Numbered from the stretch's first letter, positions 46,241 through 56,599 are shown. The stretch is 64,000 nt of DNA from Gracilaria domingensis (GCA_022539475.1 VCMS01000217.1:31027-95026); one strand, 5' to 3'. A program made the numbers and translations. Notes: generated by a model not told the origin, from the letters alone.

Positions 46241-47089
46241 TGCAGTGCAATTGAATCCGGAACTCCGGTCTCGCTCGTGCTGCTGATCGCAGGTGTGCCG
46301 GTATGCCGGAATGGTGCCTCAGATAGTGAGGATAGTATAGACCTTGGTGGGAGAATGTTTAATTGTTGGCCTGGTTGTGGGCACATTAGGTGTCCACGTG
46401 GTGGATTTGACCGCTTTCGCGGATTGCCCCTTGAGCCGACGGGGCACGGTACACGTGTGTGGCTATGGCCGGATATGTACCGGGATATTTGTTAGACTAG
46501 ATACTGTAGTGATCCCTACTTAAGGGCCGGCCGGCTGGCCACCCTTCTGGGAAGTAAAGAAAACCGAGTGTTCGGCTCTAAGTCTATCGCCCGCAGGCGA
46601 CCGCGACTCTTCGGAGAGCGTCCGTGTCGAATACGGCAGCACTTATCCACCTCGCGTCTTTGAGGAGCCACCGTTTACATACGGACACTGTCTTTTACTT
46701 TTCGTCTCGTTGTTTTCTTCTTTTTCTCCCGTTCTTACGGCTGTGTTCCGTCCTGTTATCAGGTTATTCTTTCCTTTCTTTTGTTTCTTCTTTGTTTTTT
46801 TCCCTTGTTTTGCGGGGTCTATGTACGTATACACGGCCTTTTCTTTTGTTTGCCTCTTTATTTGCTCGCACCGCTGGCTCGGATCTTCCACTTCTGTGGC
46901 TGGTCTTCCCCCCAAACCTCCGTTTTTACGTCAGGAACGGGTCGCCCGGAGTTACGCCCGGCACGTGTCGACCCCATCGGAGGGCTCTTCTGCTGCGCTA
47001 CCTTTCACAGAGAGCAAGGCTGAACTCCTTGAGTGCTTCCGCGTATGCGGCAGATTTTTGTCCGTTCGCATCACCGTTTTGCACCACAA
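46241..47089 (+). repeat. 5' LTR of element E
   Basis: Starts TGCAGTGCAATTG (TGTAGTGC in the 3' copy) and ends GCACCACA. A GGCC-rich hairpin region (46522-46546) precedes AAGTAAA (46552-46558). Mini-hairpins CCGA/TCGG, CGCC/GGCG and CTCT/AGAG follow, then a pyrimidine-rich tract (about 46685-46870). Confidence 0.95.
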
Positions 47090-47092
47090 AGT

Positions 47093-47110
47093 GGTCTCCC
47101 GACTTAGAAA
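47093..47110 (+). promoter_or_regulatory. Primer-binding site of element E
   Basis: TGGTCTCCCGACTTAGAA, three bases after the LTR; one difference from B and F. Confidence 0.8.
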
Positions 47111-47235
47111 GATCAGCAGGTCCGCTTCAGCGGTTTTTTCTTTTGTTGCTTTCGCTTGGTTTGGTTTTCAGGAAGTCTCGAAGTCGAGTTCATCGTTTCG
47201 GAAGTGTCGTTCTGATGTTAGATTTTGGCGCCGAA

Positions 47236-48233
47236 TGAAGCTCGGAATAGTTCTAAACCAAGGCCTAGTGGTGGCGCTGTCTCTGTGCCTCCGACTGCGT
47301 TCTGAGGAGGATGCTTCTAATCACGTTGGACTTCTCACCGACTTCAGAAATACCCGACCTTCCCTTTCGGTACCCCCGGTTTCTGGGCCCGTTAGAGCCA
47401 CACCAGTGGAGAAAGCTTGCCCTCCTAGAGGGTTCCATGCCCTTTACTCCGAGTTGGAGGCTCGTGTCCGCTCTTAGCAGCTCATGCAGTCCTCAATTCG
47501 CGAGGCTTTGAATGCCTTTGTCGAAAAGGTTGACGAGACCTTAGCGAGGGATGTTCGTGGTGATGTTCTTAATTTGCTATGTGAGGTTGACTCCATTCTG
47601 GAGGATGTCTGTTCTCGCGATGACCCTCTCAGGAGGTCTAACTCGAGGTTGATTGATATTGACGTACGTCTGCGGGCGTTGGAGAGTGCCATCTTGATGG
47701 ATAATCTTGCCTCCGACTACTCGGATTCTGAGCGCAATGCTGGGAAACATCGACGCCAGTCACGTTTGAGTGGTTGCACGCCACGAACAAAGTTCGATTC
47801 GGATGTCTCTGAGACCTCAGAGTCAGATACTGTCTCATCGGAATGGACGTCTTCGTCTGACTTCTCAATTGGAGCTTGGAGTCGTGAGCTCAGCCGCATG
47901 CACGGGAATCTCTCATCCAACGATTTGCTAGGTGGAAAGTCAGTTCCGAAGAAATCGGTTACCTTTTCGAAGGCTCTTTCTACTTCGCCAGGTGATGCTG
48001 GCTGTATCCCGTATCATACAGTGGACTCAATTTGGGATTCGACAATGCCCAATGATTCTGCTAGATGGGATGCCATACTGCCGCTTAGTACGGATTATCT
48101 GCGTCAGAGTCCTGCTGTTTCTCCGTCGCATCCTGTTGGTCACGTCGTCAACAACATCACCACTTCTGTGGAACAACCCGTTCTGAGGGAGAAAACTCGT
48201 CCGTTTCAAACGGGCTTGACTCAGAAAAACTGA
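47236..48233 (+). pseudogene. gag: Reduced gag of element E, one in-frame stop
   Basis: ATG 47236 is followed by about 80 codons to TAG (47475-47477). The same frame then runs 47478-48233: a helical, probably coiled-coil part (ALNAFVEKVDETLARDVRGD, SRLIDIDVRLRALESAI), a Ser/Asp/Glu-rich middle and an ending GLTQKN-stop at the frameshift site. Neither a capsid nor a zinc knuckle is recognisable, so it is even more reduced than in D. Which ATG is used is uncertain; the longer frame upstream lies in the LTR and is a pyrimidine-tract artefact. Confidence 0.65.
48224..48230 (+). promoter_or_regulatory. Candidate -1 frameshift heptamer, element E
   Basis: G AAA AAC directly before TGA (48231-48233). 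The protease frame is -1 and open across the site. GGGAG/CTCCC can pair a few bases downstream. Confidence 0.65.
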
Positions 48234-49693
48234 ATTCGGGAGCCTCCCATTTGGTAGAGGTGCCCTTTGAACAGGGGTCATTGACACCTGGGACTTCCCA
48301 GTCCCGCTCCCCTATAACTATCCTTTCGAGGAAGTTTTCTTTATCCTTATCGGATTCAAACCCAGATGTAGGACAACTTCCGAGACCGTGGATACGGAAG
48401 GTTAGTCCGAAGCATCAGGAACGCGTACTCCTGCTTTCGAAGCGGAGCTACAAGTTCTACGCCGATCTCGGATTTTCCTATCATCTGATGGCTCGTCATG
48501 TGACCGTTCTTGACACGGGAGCAGCTCCGAGCTGTATTCTGGAATCACATCTCCCTCAGGAGTGTTTGCAGTACATCCGATATGGTCCCCTGGAGGATAT
48601 CTGTGATGCGAATGAAACCCTAATTGAAACTGTGGGCACTGTGCCAATTCTTGTTAGACTTGGATTAGCCGCGGTTACGGTCAACTTTGTTGTATGCAAG
48701 AAGCTTGCTTTTCCGATCGTTCTCGGCTGCGACTTCTGTGATCGCTTTGTTGATGCGATTAGAGCCAGGTTTTCTCGGGTGGACATGGTTAACGGAAACT
48801 CCGTTCCATTTGCTGGTAAGCCGTGGTAACGGGCGAGAAAGAATCCGGCACCATTGACACCGGCACAACAATACAGCCGACCGAGTCGGAAGTCTTCGAA
48901 GTTACGTGTCGAAGTGTCTACCGTAATTCCACCGGAATCCCAGTCTTGGGTCACTGTGTCTATCGCACAACGCGGCCTTTTGGTTTTGGAACACATGCCG
49001 TCGTTGTACGGAAAGCAGGACGCCGCATTGGCGAATGGAGTAGCTTGGTGCGAAGAAAACAAACCATTTCAGGTTCTTGTGGCTAACTTCTCGCGATCTT
49101 CACTGTACCTACAGAAGAATCAAGTCATTGGTCAGGCCTTTCCGCACTCGAAAGCCATTTTTGCCACTAACGTGGAAGTTTCCGGTGTGCTCGGTCTCTG
49201 CAATGCTTCTGCAGTCGAAGGATTGAATGCCCTTTTTAATGGGAAGTCCATGCAGCATGGTTTGGTTCATTCAAGTTTGGAATCATGTTCTCCTACACAG
49301 GAGCAGCCGTCTGGCAAGCTCTCTGACATCCAGAGTTCTGGCTCGTTCATACACTTCCTGGAATCGTTGCGGTCGTCCCTGGTGAGCAACATTGAACGTC
49401 GAGCTCGACACTTGAGTTTCATTCCGTTCGTACGGTCTTTGTTCAATTCCAACGATTGTAGCTCTTCCTTGACGCTCGTGATCGTCGTTCCCATGAAGGA
49501 TAAGGGGCTCCAGTTCTGTCAGGACTATCGCAACATTCGCGGACCATGTTCAGGAACGTACCGCGCAGTGCCCGTCGACGACGGCGTTTACCCTTTTTCT
49601 TGGGCTAGACACTATCATTCGCGCTGCCACGTTTTGGATGGACCGGTTTCTCTACCGGAAGAACGTGAAATCGTTGACATGGTCATGGTTTAG
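48231..49693 (+). pseudogene. Protease-linker remnant of pol, element E, one in-frame stop
   Basis: A single frame of about 485 codons, broken only by TAA at 48827-48829. Linker (EVPFEQGSLTPGTSQSRSP), RPWIRKVSPKHQERV, protease active site LDTGAAPSC, IVLGCDFCDRFVDAIRARF, post-protease linker (KLRVEVSTVIPPESQSWVT, VLVANFSRSSLYL, VIGQAFPHSKA), SFIPFVRSLF, and the first RT motif (VVPMKDKGLQFCQDYRNI). It then continues into unrelated text to a stop at 49693. No RT catalytic YxDD, RNase H or integrase follows. The protease may be functional if the stop is read through (inference). Confidence 0.85.
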
Positions 49694-52600
49694 GTGTCGT
49701 GTAAAGCGACTGGATACCAGAAGTGCGGTGGTTTACAGGAAGTTCCGAAGTTGTCGGTGAAGTCTACATCTAATTCCTTTCCAACTCCTAAGGCTAATCC
49801 GTACGTTTACAAACGGTTTCATCCACCTTCTGGCGTGGCTTCTGCTAGCCTTGTTGCTCCAATAGAGGAGGGGGAAGAGAGTTCGATCTCACAGTAGTGA
49901 ATGATCAGCCCTTGTCGGGAGAGGTTGTGCCGAACTCCTCAGAAGATGTTACGACTGAAAAATGAAGATCTGGTTGCCTCATGGGGCGTCCCGTTCATTA
50001 TGTGAATGTGTCCGTAGAGCGGTCCGCATATTTCTCTTCGAGAAGTTGGATTCCGATAATGACGGTATACTAGCCGTAGCGGACGGTTCATAGCCCTGGA
50101 GTGTAATACGGTTCGATCCTTTTGCCGAATGTCGGACGCTCGCACGCTTCTTTGTGAGGTATACGATATACGGTATCGCGCCTGTACGCATGATTAGGAC
50201 CAGAGGGTAAGAGGAGAATATGTTAGTTGGTCAGTGATTCCGCACTGCACTCGTGGTAACCGCTTTCCGGAGTGCCGGCGAATGCCGCTGATTAGAAGGT
50301 TGTAACTTGATTGGACTCTCGTTCAGAGCAGCCGGTTCAGTTCCGGAGTTGTCGGGAAAGTTGCCTCAACTCAAGGGAAGCTCGCGATCCGGGAAGACAT
50401 TAATGTTAGAATATGGTCCGTTTGCCGCTCCATGTTCGCGGATATTGGTTTCTGTCTTGCCGGTGTGTACTGTGCAATACGCCATAGAGATGGGAAGGTA
50501 CTTGCCGCAGTTATCGGATCGTCCGTTGGTGTAACGGTAGAAATGCTTTTGTATGGAGTCCAACATCGTTTGGTCGGATTGCTTTGATGATGTCCCGATT
50601 AGGGTGATGATCTCGGAAGAGCATTTTCTCGAGCCGCCTAGTAGCGGAAAGGAAGCAAGGAGCCCGTCCGAATCTCTTGGCTGAGAGCCGCATAGTGGCG
50701 GAGTTGTCGCTCGTGACCGCCGGTTTCTCATCGGATGCCCTATGAAGGCTTTGATAATGTTGCCCCTTCGCGAGGATCTGGTGGGCCGTTGATGTATTCC
50801 GGTTCTGTGCTGCACTCCCTATCGTTTGGGTCATGCGCATCTACTAACCTGGTTTGACGCAGATTTATTGCTCCCGAATGCTGGGGGAACCACTTTCTTG
50901 TAGGGTAGTCGCTTTCGTGCCTGTTTGCAGGATGTCCGGATTGGGGAAAGGTTGGCGCTTTCGCGATCGTTGCCACTGAGTTGTGTGGTTATCCTTTGCG
51001 CTCCTCCGATGAAACGGTGAGATCGCCGTTGTAGAATGGTGCAGAATGTCCTATTAAGGCCGCCTCACACGCAGGAGAGGTGTTCAAGATGGTGCCGCAG
51101 ATCGCAGAAAAGCCGTACCAACGACGGAGAGTTTCGGACGCTAGCCATTTCCTGGAGGTCATTTTTGTTGTCGTTCGCGCCCCACGGCGTCGCACGGTAC
51201 CGAACGATTCGGAGCGTCACACCATGAGAGCAGCCCTTAGCGGTACAGCTCTTTGCACTGATGCAAATAGTGCAAAACCCGTGCAACTCGGCGATGAAAT
51301 CGACACAGCAATATGCTTGCCACGGCGCGTGGATTAGCACTATGCACTGCGCGTATACACGCACACGTGTATTTTTTGCCGGTGCAACCGGATTTTGACC
51401 CTTCTTCGATGGAAAGCAAATCGGATTGTTGTGCACACCTACACATGCGATTCTGCCGGTGCAACCGGAATCGAACCCTTCATAGATGGAAATTGGATAT
51501 AATTTGTGCACCACTACACGTGGCCGGCCGTGAAAATAGAGGACAGTGCACATATCCGCTTGGCAGTGGAAACAGCCAATTAAAATTGGTTGCACTCATT
51601 TACCTGTACTGTGGCTTAGGTAATAACATTGGATTGCACTAGGAAGGCAGTTCGAGAGCCAGCAATGAGCATGGTATTCTGCTTGGGCCCGTCATAGCTG
51701 GAAAGAAGACAAACCTCATATTGCAGAGGCAATTTCTCGGCAATACGACACTCGTTTGCGGCGAATTGCACCTTCCCGTAATCGAGCTGTTGAGCTCTTT
51801 TTGACTGCAGTGACGGCATTGATTGTTGGACACACGCTGAAGCCGTGCAACACGGACTACGACACTTGACCATAAGGATATGGAATGTTTCCGATATTTT
51901 CGTTGAAGAAGAACCACTTGGGCAATGAAAGAGTGAACAATGGCCCATGTTTGGGATGTCTCTGCAGCTACAGTAGCCACGCTATCGCGACGACTTTCAT
52001 TTGTCCGCGGCCGCCTATGCGTGATGAATTTCGAGGACGAGTCAACACGATGCCGTAAGCTACGGGAATGTCTTTTTAGCATATGCTGCTAATTGTTCCG
52101 TTGATAATCCGGCTTCGTGATGCACCAAACGTTCCGGAAATATATCGACCACTGTAGCAGATGAAGCTCGTAGGGCGAAAGATACCGTTGATGGTACCTG
52201 CACCATATGGTGTGCACAGCTCTGCAGAAAGAGTCAATAGCAGGAAAGAATGAGTTGCCGCATGGCGGAGGATAACGATTGCTGGCCGAATCTATTACTC
52301 GGTGGAGAACCTGGTCATTCAGGACGCGTACTGATTGTACCAGATTGCACTGGGGGTTGCTTCAGCCGTTCTTTACGGAGTGTCCAGACGTGGACATCCA
52401 GTGCATCCTGGTGATATGCCGTTATTGACGGAAGCGATGCGCAATTGTGAAAGCATCTGCCGACTTCGTCGGTCTGTTGTAATCGTGGTTTTAATTTCGC
52501 ACCGCCGTGGCGCGCTGCATACGGGAGATAGCATCAAAAGCCCATGGAATGGTGACTCGTGGTGTACGAGATAGCCCGGAAGAGGAGGCTGACGTTGTGT

Positions 52601-53196
52601 TCCGTTATTTGACGGTTGAGCGCTGCCACCGAGCCACTGGATGGACTGCTGAGATGGGCTGCTGTGATGTAATCAACCCTATTGGGGATGCACTCTTGCG
52701 AAAGGAACTGTTCTACCTGCTTATTCAGGAATTAGTCTGATCGTGCCAGCTGGGACTGGATGAATGTCAAGCCGTCCAGTACGGGAAGCCAGATGGTTGG
52801 AATTCTGGCCAAGGTCTAGGCCACCCTGGAATACCGCCCTTGGCGGAGGTCCTACCCTACTTGAATGGCTCTCTCCGATGATATCGGTCGTGTATAAATC
52901 GCCATTGCCGCTGGTGAACGGGGTTCCCTTTGCTCTCACTGGGAGAAGTCTGTATCATACAGACTGGAGTCGCGTCTACCTCGAAATGTTTTTGCCACTC
53001 AGTGGAAGTCCCACAGAAATTCGGCTGTTGGATGTACGAGATGCCGTCGTGTTACGGAGTGCTCGCGTGTCGAGAGAGTGGACTATCACAACGCCTCGGA
53101 AGCTTGTGTCACACGCTGCGACCGAGTTCTCGGAAGTCCTGCGCTTGGCCTCTATCGAGGAAATAACGGTTTGATTCGGCGTAGTACCCGAATCTT
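49694..53196. other. Long non-coding 3' region of element E
   Basis: About 3.5 kb without a supported gene. At 49856-49879 it keeps the purine motif that in B and C codes for the pol spacer (APIEEGEE here), marking the right end of the RT-IN deletion. A 77-bp tandem duplication lies at 51378-51531. Confidence 0.6.
51378..51531. repeat. Tandem duplication of about 77 bp in element E
   Basis: Two diverged copies begin GCCGGTGCAACCGGA at 51378 and 51455; each includes ACCCTTC, GATGGAAA and GTGCAC. GTGCA and CAC boxes recall the arrays in A (1200-1560) and D (about 31400-31620). Confidence 0.65.
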
Positions 53197-53209
53197 GAGA
53201 AGGGAGAGA
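53197..53209 (+). promoter_or_regulatory. Polypurine tract of element E
   Basis: GAGAAGGGAGAGA directly before the 3' LTR. Confidence 0.8.
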
Positions 53210-54057
53210 TGTAGTGCAATTGAATCCGGAACTCCGGTCTCGCTCGTGCTGCTGATCGCAGGTGTGCCGGTATGCCGGAATGGTGCCTCAGATAGTGAGG
53301 ATAGTATAGACCTTGGTGGGAGAATGTTTAATTGTTGGCCTGGTTGTGGGCACATTAGGTGTCCACGTGGTGGATTTGACCGCTTTTGCGGATTGCCCCT
53401 TGAGCCGACGGGGCACGGTACACGTGTGTGGCTATGGCCGGATATGTACCTGGATATTTGTTAGACTAGATACTGTAGTGATCCCTACTTAAGGGCCGGC
53501 CGGCTGGCCACCCTTCTGGGAAGTAAAGAGAACCGAGTGTTCGGCTCTAAGTCTATCGCCCGCAGGCGACCGCGACTCTTCGGAGAGCGTCCGTGTCGAA
53601 TACGGCAGCACTTATCCACCTCGCGTCTTTGAGGAGCCACCGTTTACATACGGACACTGTCTTTTACTTTTCGTCTCGTTGTTTTCTTCTTTTTTTCCCG
53701 TTCTTACGGCTGTGTTCCGTCCTGTTATCAGGTTATTCTTTATTTTCTTTTGTTTCTTCTTTGTTTTTTTCCCTTGTTTTGCGGGGTCTATGTACGTATA
53801 CACGGCCTTTTCTTTTGTTTGCCTCTTTATTTGCTCGCACCGCTGGCTCGGATCTTCCACTTCTGTGGCTGGTCTTCCCCCCAAACCTCCGTCTTTAAGT
53901 CAGGAACGGGTCGCCCGGAGTTACGCCCGGCACGTGTCGACCCCATCGGAGGGCTCTTCTGCTGCGCTACCTTTCACAGAGAGCAAGGCTGAACTCCTTG
54001 AGTTCTTCCGCGTATGCGGCAGATTTTTGTCCGTTCGCATCACCGTTTTGCACCACA
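53210..54057 (+). repeat. 3' LTR of element E
   Basis: Pair of 46241-47089; starts TGTAGTGCAATTG, ends GCACCACA, followed by the ATAAC duplication. Confidence 0.95.
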
Positions 54058-54062
54058 ATAAC

Positions 54063-54375
54063 CATCTGTTGTCGCGTTCGACCCTGTATAGGGAATACCC
54101 CGACGGTACGCCGTACCTTTCTTACCCCTTTCTCTCTCTCTCTCTCTTTCCATTTCCCCACACTGTGGTCTCGTCCCTCTTTCGAGGCTGCTATACTCGA
54201 GTGGGAGTCATCCTTCCCAACTCAACTCTCAACGCCTTGTCTTGACGGTCTGGCCCCGGTCTTACACCCGGCTAGTTGTGCCATTCCAGAGAGGCTCTGT
54301 TCACTGGGTTGCTCTCAGTACAGGAAGATCCCGAACATCTTCGTGGTGTTTCCTGCTTGCAGGCATTGCACTACA
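54063..54375 (+). repeat. 3' LTR of element C, second part
   Basis: Resumes after E and ends GCACTACA, the exact inverse of the TGTAGTGC start at 45815. It includes a CT run (about 54131-54146). CTACA at 54376-54380 may be the right target duplication of C; the left one is lost. Confidence 0.8.
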
Positions 54376-54380
54376 CTACA

Positions 54381-55036
54381 AGACCAAGTTGTGACATCAC
54401 GGGCTCCCGAGTACGTGTGTCTACTGTACCAAGTTGGACGCTAAGCGCAGGCTTGACAAGGACTAACTAGTTTATTTTCATTAATTTGGAATTAATATTT
54501 ACTAGGTATTGTAGATATGTGGCCGGGGTGGTGCACCACAAATGCACCTCCCGGTGACCCAAGTGGCACGTCTGTGTTCTGCAAAGTGGAATATAGTCTG
54601 TTCGCTTTGGAAACTAAGCTAGTTTTGGGGCTATTTGGTGCGCGCGAGCGGGTAGCAGAGGCTGGCACTCAAAGAATTAAGAAATTTTGGAATAATAAAT
54701 TCCATTTCGCGCAGTTTAGTTCTTGGGTCCCCTAGTTTTTGTAGAGGTTCTACTTCGCCGCACCACCCCATTCACTCTTTTCCGCGACCCTCTCTCAAAA
54801 CTGCACTCGTGCTAGTTTGCCTTTCCATTTTCTCCCATCTTGCAATGCCAATCGCAACTCATCCCACCTCAATCATCCCATCGCTTCTTCCCAGTCCACA
54901 CCACCCCCGCTATTTACCCATTTCTCGCCCATCACGCGTTCGCATCCTCTCTCTCCGTCTCCGCAAACGTCATTTTGTAGAAGTCAGGTGTACAACCCTC
55001 CCCCTTCTCGTATATCCGCCTCGCCCCAAGACGGCT
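54381..55036. other. Junction region between retrotransposon block and gene island
   Basis: Starts with unique sequence, has an AT-rich patch (about 54470-54520) and becomes C-rich towards the coiled-coil gene. No gene, RNA or repeat is recognised. It probably contains the 3' end of the transcript of the next gene. Confidence 0.5.
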
Positions 55037-55966
55037 TCAAATCTCTCCCATCCTTCTCTCCTCCTGTCCCCTCAGAATCCCCTTCGCAGTCCGCGCTACC
55101 TCCGCCGCACTCCTAAACCCAGTCACCACCGGAGCTCCGACTCCCTCCCGCGGCACCTCCTCCACCACCTTCTTCATCTCCTTACGCCTCTTCTTCAGAC
55201 GGCTCTTCCCATTCCCAACCCCACCACCCTTTGTCTTCGGTGTCACAGGAGACCTCTTCTGCACCGCCACCCTTCCCACACTTCCCTTCTCCGTCTTTCC
55301 CTCCACACGTCCTTTCACCGTCTCCTCTTCCACCAATCTTTGCCTCTTGCCCAGCTCCTTCACCTCCTTCTCCAGCACGTCCAACCTCTCGTTCAGAACC
55401 CTATTCTCCTCCCGCAACTCTCCAACCTCCCTTCCCGCACACTCCACTATCCCATACACATGATTTCTCATCTCCACTCCCAATACCGACAACGAATTCT
55501 GCAGGCTCGAAATCGCCTCAACCGAAACACCACTACCACCCCCACTCAGCACCACACCGCCCATTTCCGTTACAATCTCCACAATTCCATCGTCCAGTTG
55601 CTCCTTCATCACCAACCCCAACATCCCCACTCTCGCCTTCATCTCCCCCACAAACCGCATCTCCCTGTCATCCTCTCCGCCCCCACTCTCTATCTGGTCT
55701 CCAACCTCTAACTGACTGAGATGCACCGCACCCCTTCTCTCCATTGCGACCCCCTCCACCTCCAATTCTACCCCCTTCTCCACCTCATCACCATCCCCTC
55801 TCCTCGCCTCACACTCCTTTCCTTCATCGGCCACTTCCTTCTTCTGCAACATCCGACCAGCCGCCGTAATCACGTCCTCTTCCCGCTTTGGTGACGGCGT
55901 CTCGGGTACCTCCTCCCCCTCCAACAGCGCCAACAGCTCCTCATCCTTCACGTATCCGTTCGACAT
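55037..55966 (-). CDS. Coiled-coil protein of unknown function
   Basis: A 309-residue frame from ATG 55966 (MSNGYVKDEELLALLEGEEV). An earlier Met at 56062 would add a 32-residue hydrophobic piece that lies in the presumed 5' leader, so the inner ATG is preferred. Acidic/basic N-terminal third; a clear heptad-type coiled coil at about residues 190-235 (VGELREENRVLNERLDVLEK and following); a Lys/Arg-rich stretch (SRLKKRRKEMKK) that could be a nuclear localisation signal; and a short C-terminus (AAEVARTAKGILRGQEERR). Not recognised. The codon pattern is strongly G-rich on the coding strand, unlike its neighbours. The long frame on the other strand (54809-55711) is its Pro/Leu/His-rich shadow. 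Confidence 0.6.
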   Translation of the reverse strand: MSNGYVKDEELLALLEGEEVPETPSPKREEDVITAAGRMLQKKEVADEGKECEARRGDGDEVEKGVELEVEGVAMERRGAVHLSQLEVGDQIESGGGEDDREMRFVGEMKARVGMLGLVMKEQLDDGIVEIVTEMGGVVLSGGGSGVSVEAISSLQNSLSVLGVEMRNHVYGIVECAGREVGELREENRVLNERLDVLEKEVKELGKRQRLVEEETVKGRVEGKTEKGSVGRVAVQKRSPVTPKTKGGGVGNGKSRLKKRRKEMKKVVEEVPREGVGAPVVTGFRSAAEVARTAKGILRGQEERRMGEI

Positions 55967-56261
55967 CTTCAGAAGAAGAAGTAGTAGTTGGATCGAAGTT
56001 TCCGCTGCGATACAGTGCAATCGAGCTAAACTGTGCTGTCCACCCCCACTGTCCAACCACACGGGCTATATCCAGCACCATGATTGTCCCTGTTTCCCTC
56101 ATCCCATTTCCCGCCAAAACATCTACTGTACACCTCCGCACCTTCCACTATTTAAGCGCCATCTCTCTGTCCCCTCTTCACATAGTCCCCACCCACCTCG
56201 CCTCGACCGGCGATATTTTTCTCTTCCACCATAACCTCACTCGATGGTTATAGCAAAACAG

Positions 56262-56571
56262 GAAGATATTTCCAGTGGAGGCAAGCTAGGGACTAGTGAT
56301 TGTACTTAGAGTAGCTCACCCTCTGTCTCGACTGCGGGCATGTTCTTCTTCCGTCACATCCTTTGTGGGTTGTGACAAAAAAAGAATATGTCACCACTCG
56401 ACACCGGATGGGTAACAATGGTAGCACGTAGAGTAGTTCATCCTCCCTCTCAGCGTCCACTGGGGATATATTTATGTTCTCTCACATCCTTTCCCGGTTG
56501 TGATACAAGAGAAATACATCTCCAATGGAGACGGAGAATATAGTCGTGATAACACGTAAGGGTAACAATGT
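56262..56571. repeat. Imperfect tandem repeat, unit about 122 bp
   Basis: The TAGAGTAG core recurs at 56307 and 56429, TCACATCCTTT recurs in each unit, and GGTAACAATG recurs at 56411 and 56561. Two and a half diverged units. No coding content; lies between the coiled-coil gene and the epimerase remnant. Confidence 0.65.
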
Positions 56572-56599
56572 AATAAACAATAAATTTATGCTACTATCT

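Larger units (their letters stand above)
46241..54057 (+). mobile_element. Element E: non-autonomous gypsy-type element (gag-protease only)
   Basis: LTRs of 849 bp (46241-47089) and 848 bp (53210-54057), about 10 differences by eye, with a perfect ATAAC target duplication (46236-46240, 54058-54062). Same plan as D: PBS, capsid-less gag, -1 site, protease and linker ending just after the first RT motif, about 3.5 kb of non-coding sequence, PPT. Inserted in the 3' LTR of C, whose ends (TGTAGTGCAA) resemble its own. Confidence 0.92.
7579..54375 (+). mobile_element. Element C: old gypsy element split by four younger insertions
   Basis: C survives as 7579-9020 (protease to RT), 20797-25462 (RT to chromodomain, end of aORF), 33969-34704 and 45061-46240 (rest of aORF, polypurine tract, first part of 3' LTR), and 54063-54375 (end of 3' LTR). 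Removing B, D, F and E brings these pieces into register with relatives: the RT reading FV.H resumes as TGSYRF, the aORF rejoins at two points, and the LTR gains proper TGTAGTGC...GCACTACA ends. The 5' LTR and gag are lost at the junction with A. CTACA at 54376-54380 may be its right target duplication. The span includes the nested elements. Confidence 0.88.

Noticed and set aside
54809-55711. 300-codon plus-strand frame rich in Pro, Leu and His
   Set aside because: It is the shadow of the coiled-coil gene on the minus strand, whose G-rich codons suppress stops on the other strand.
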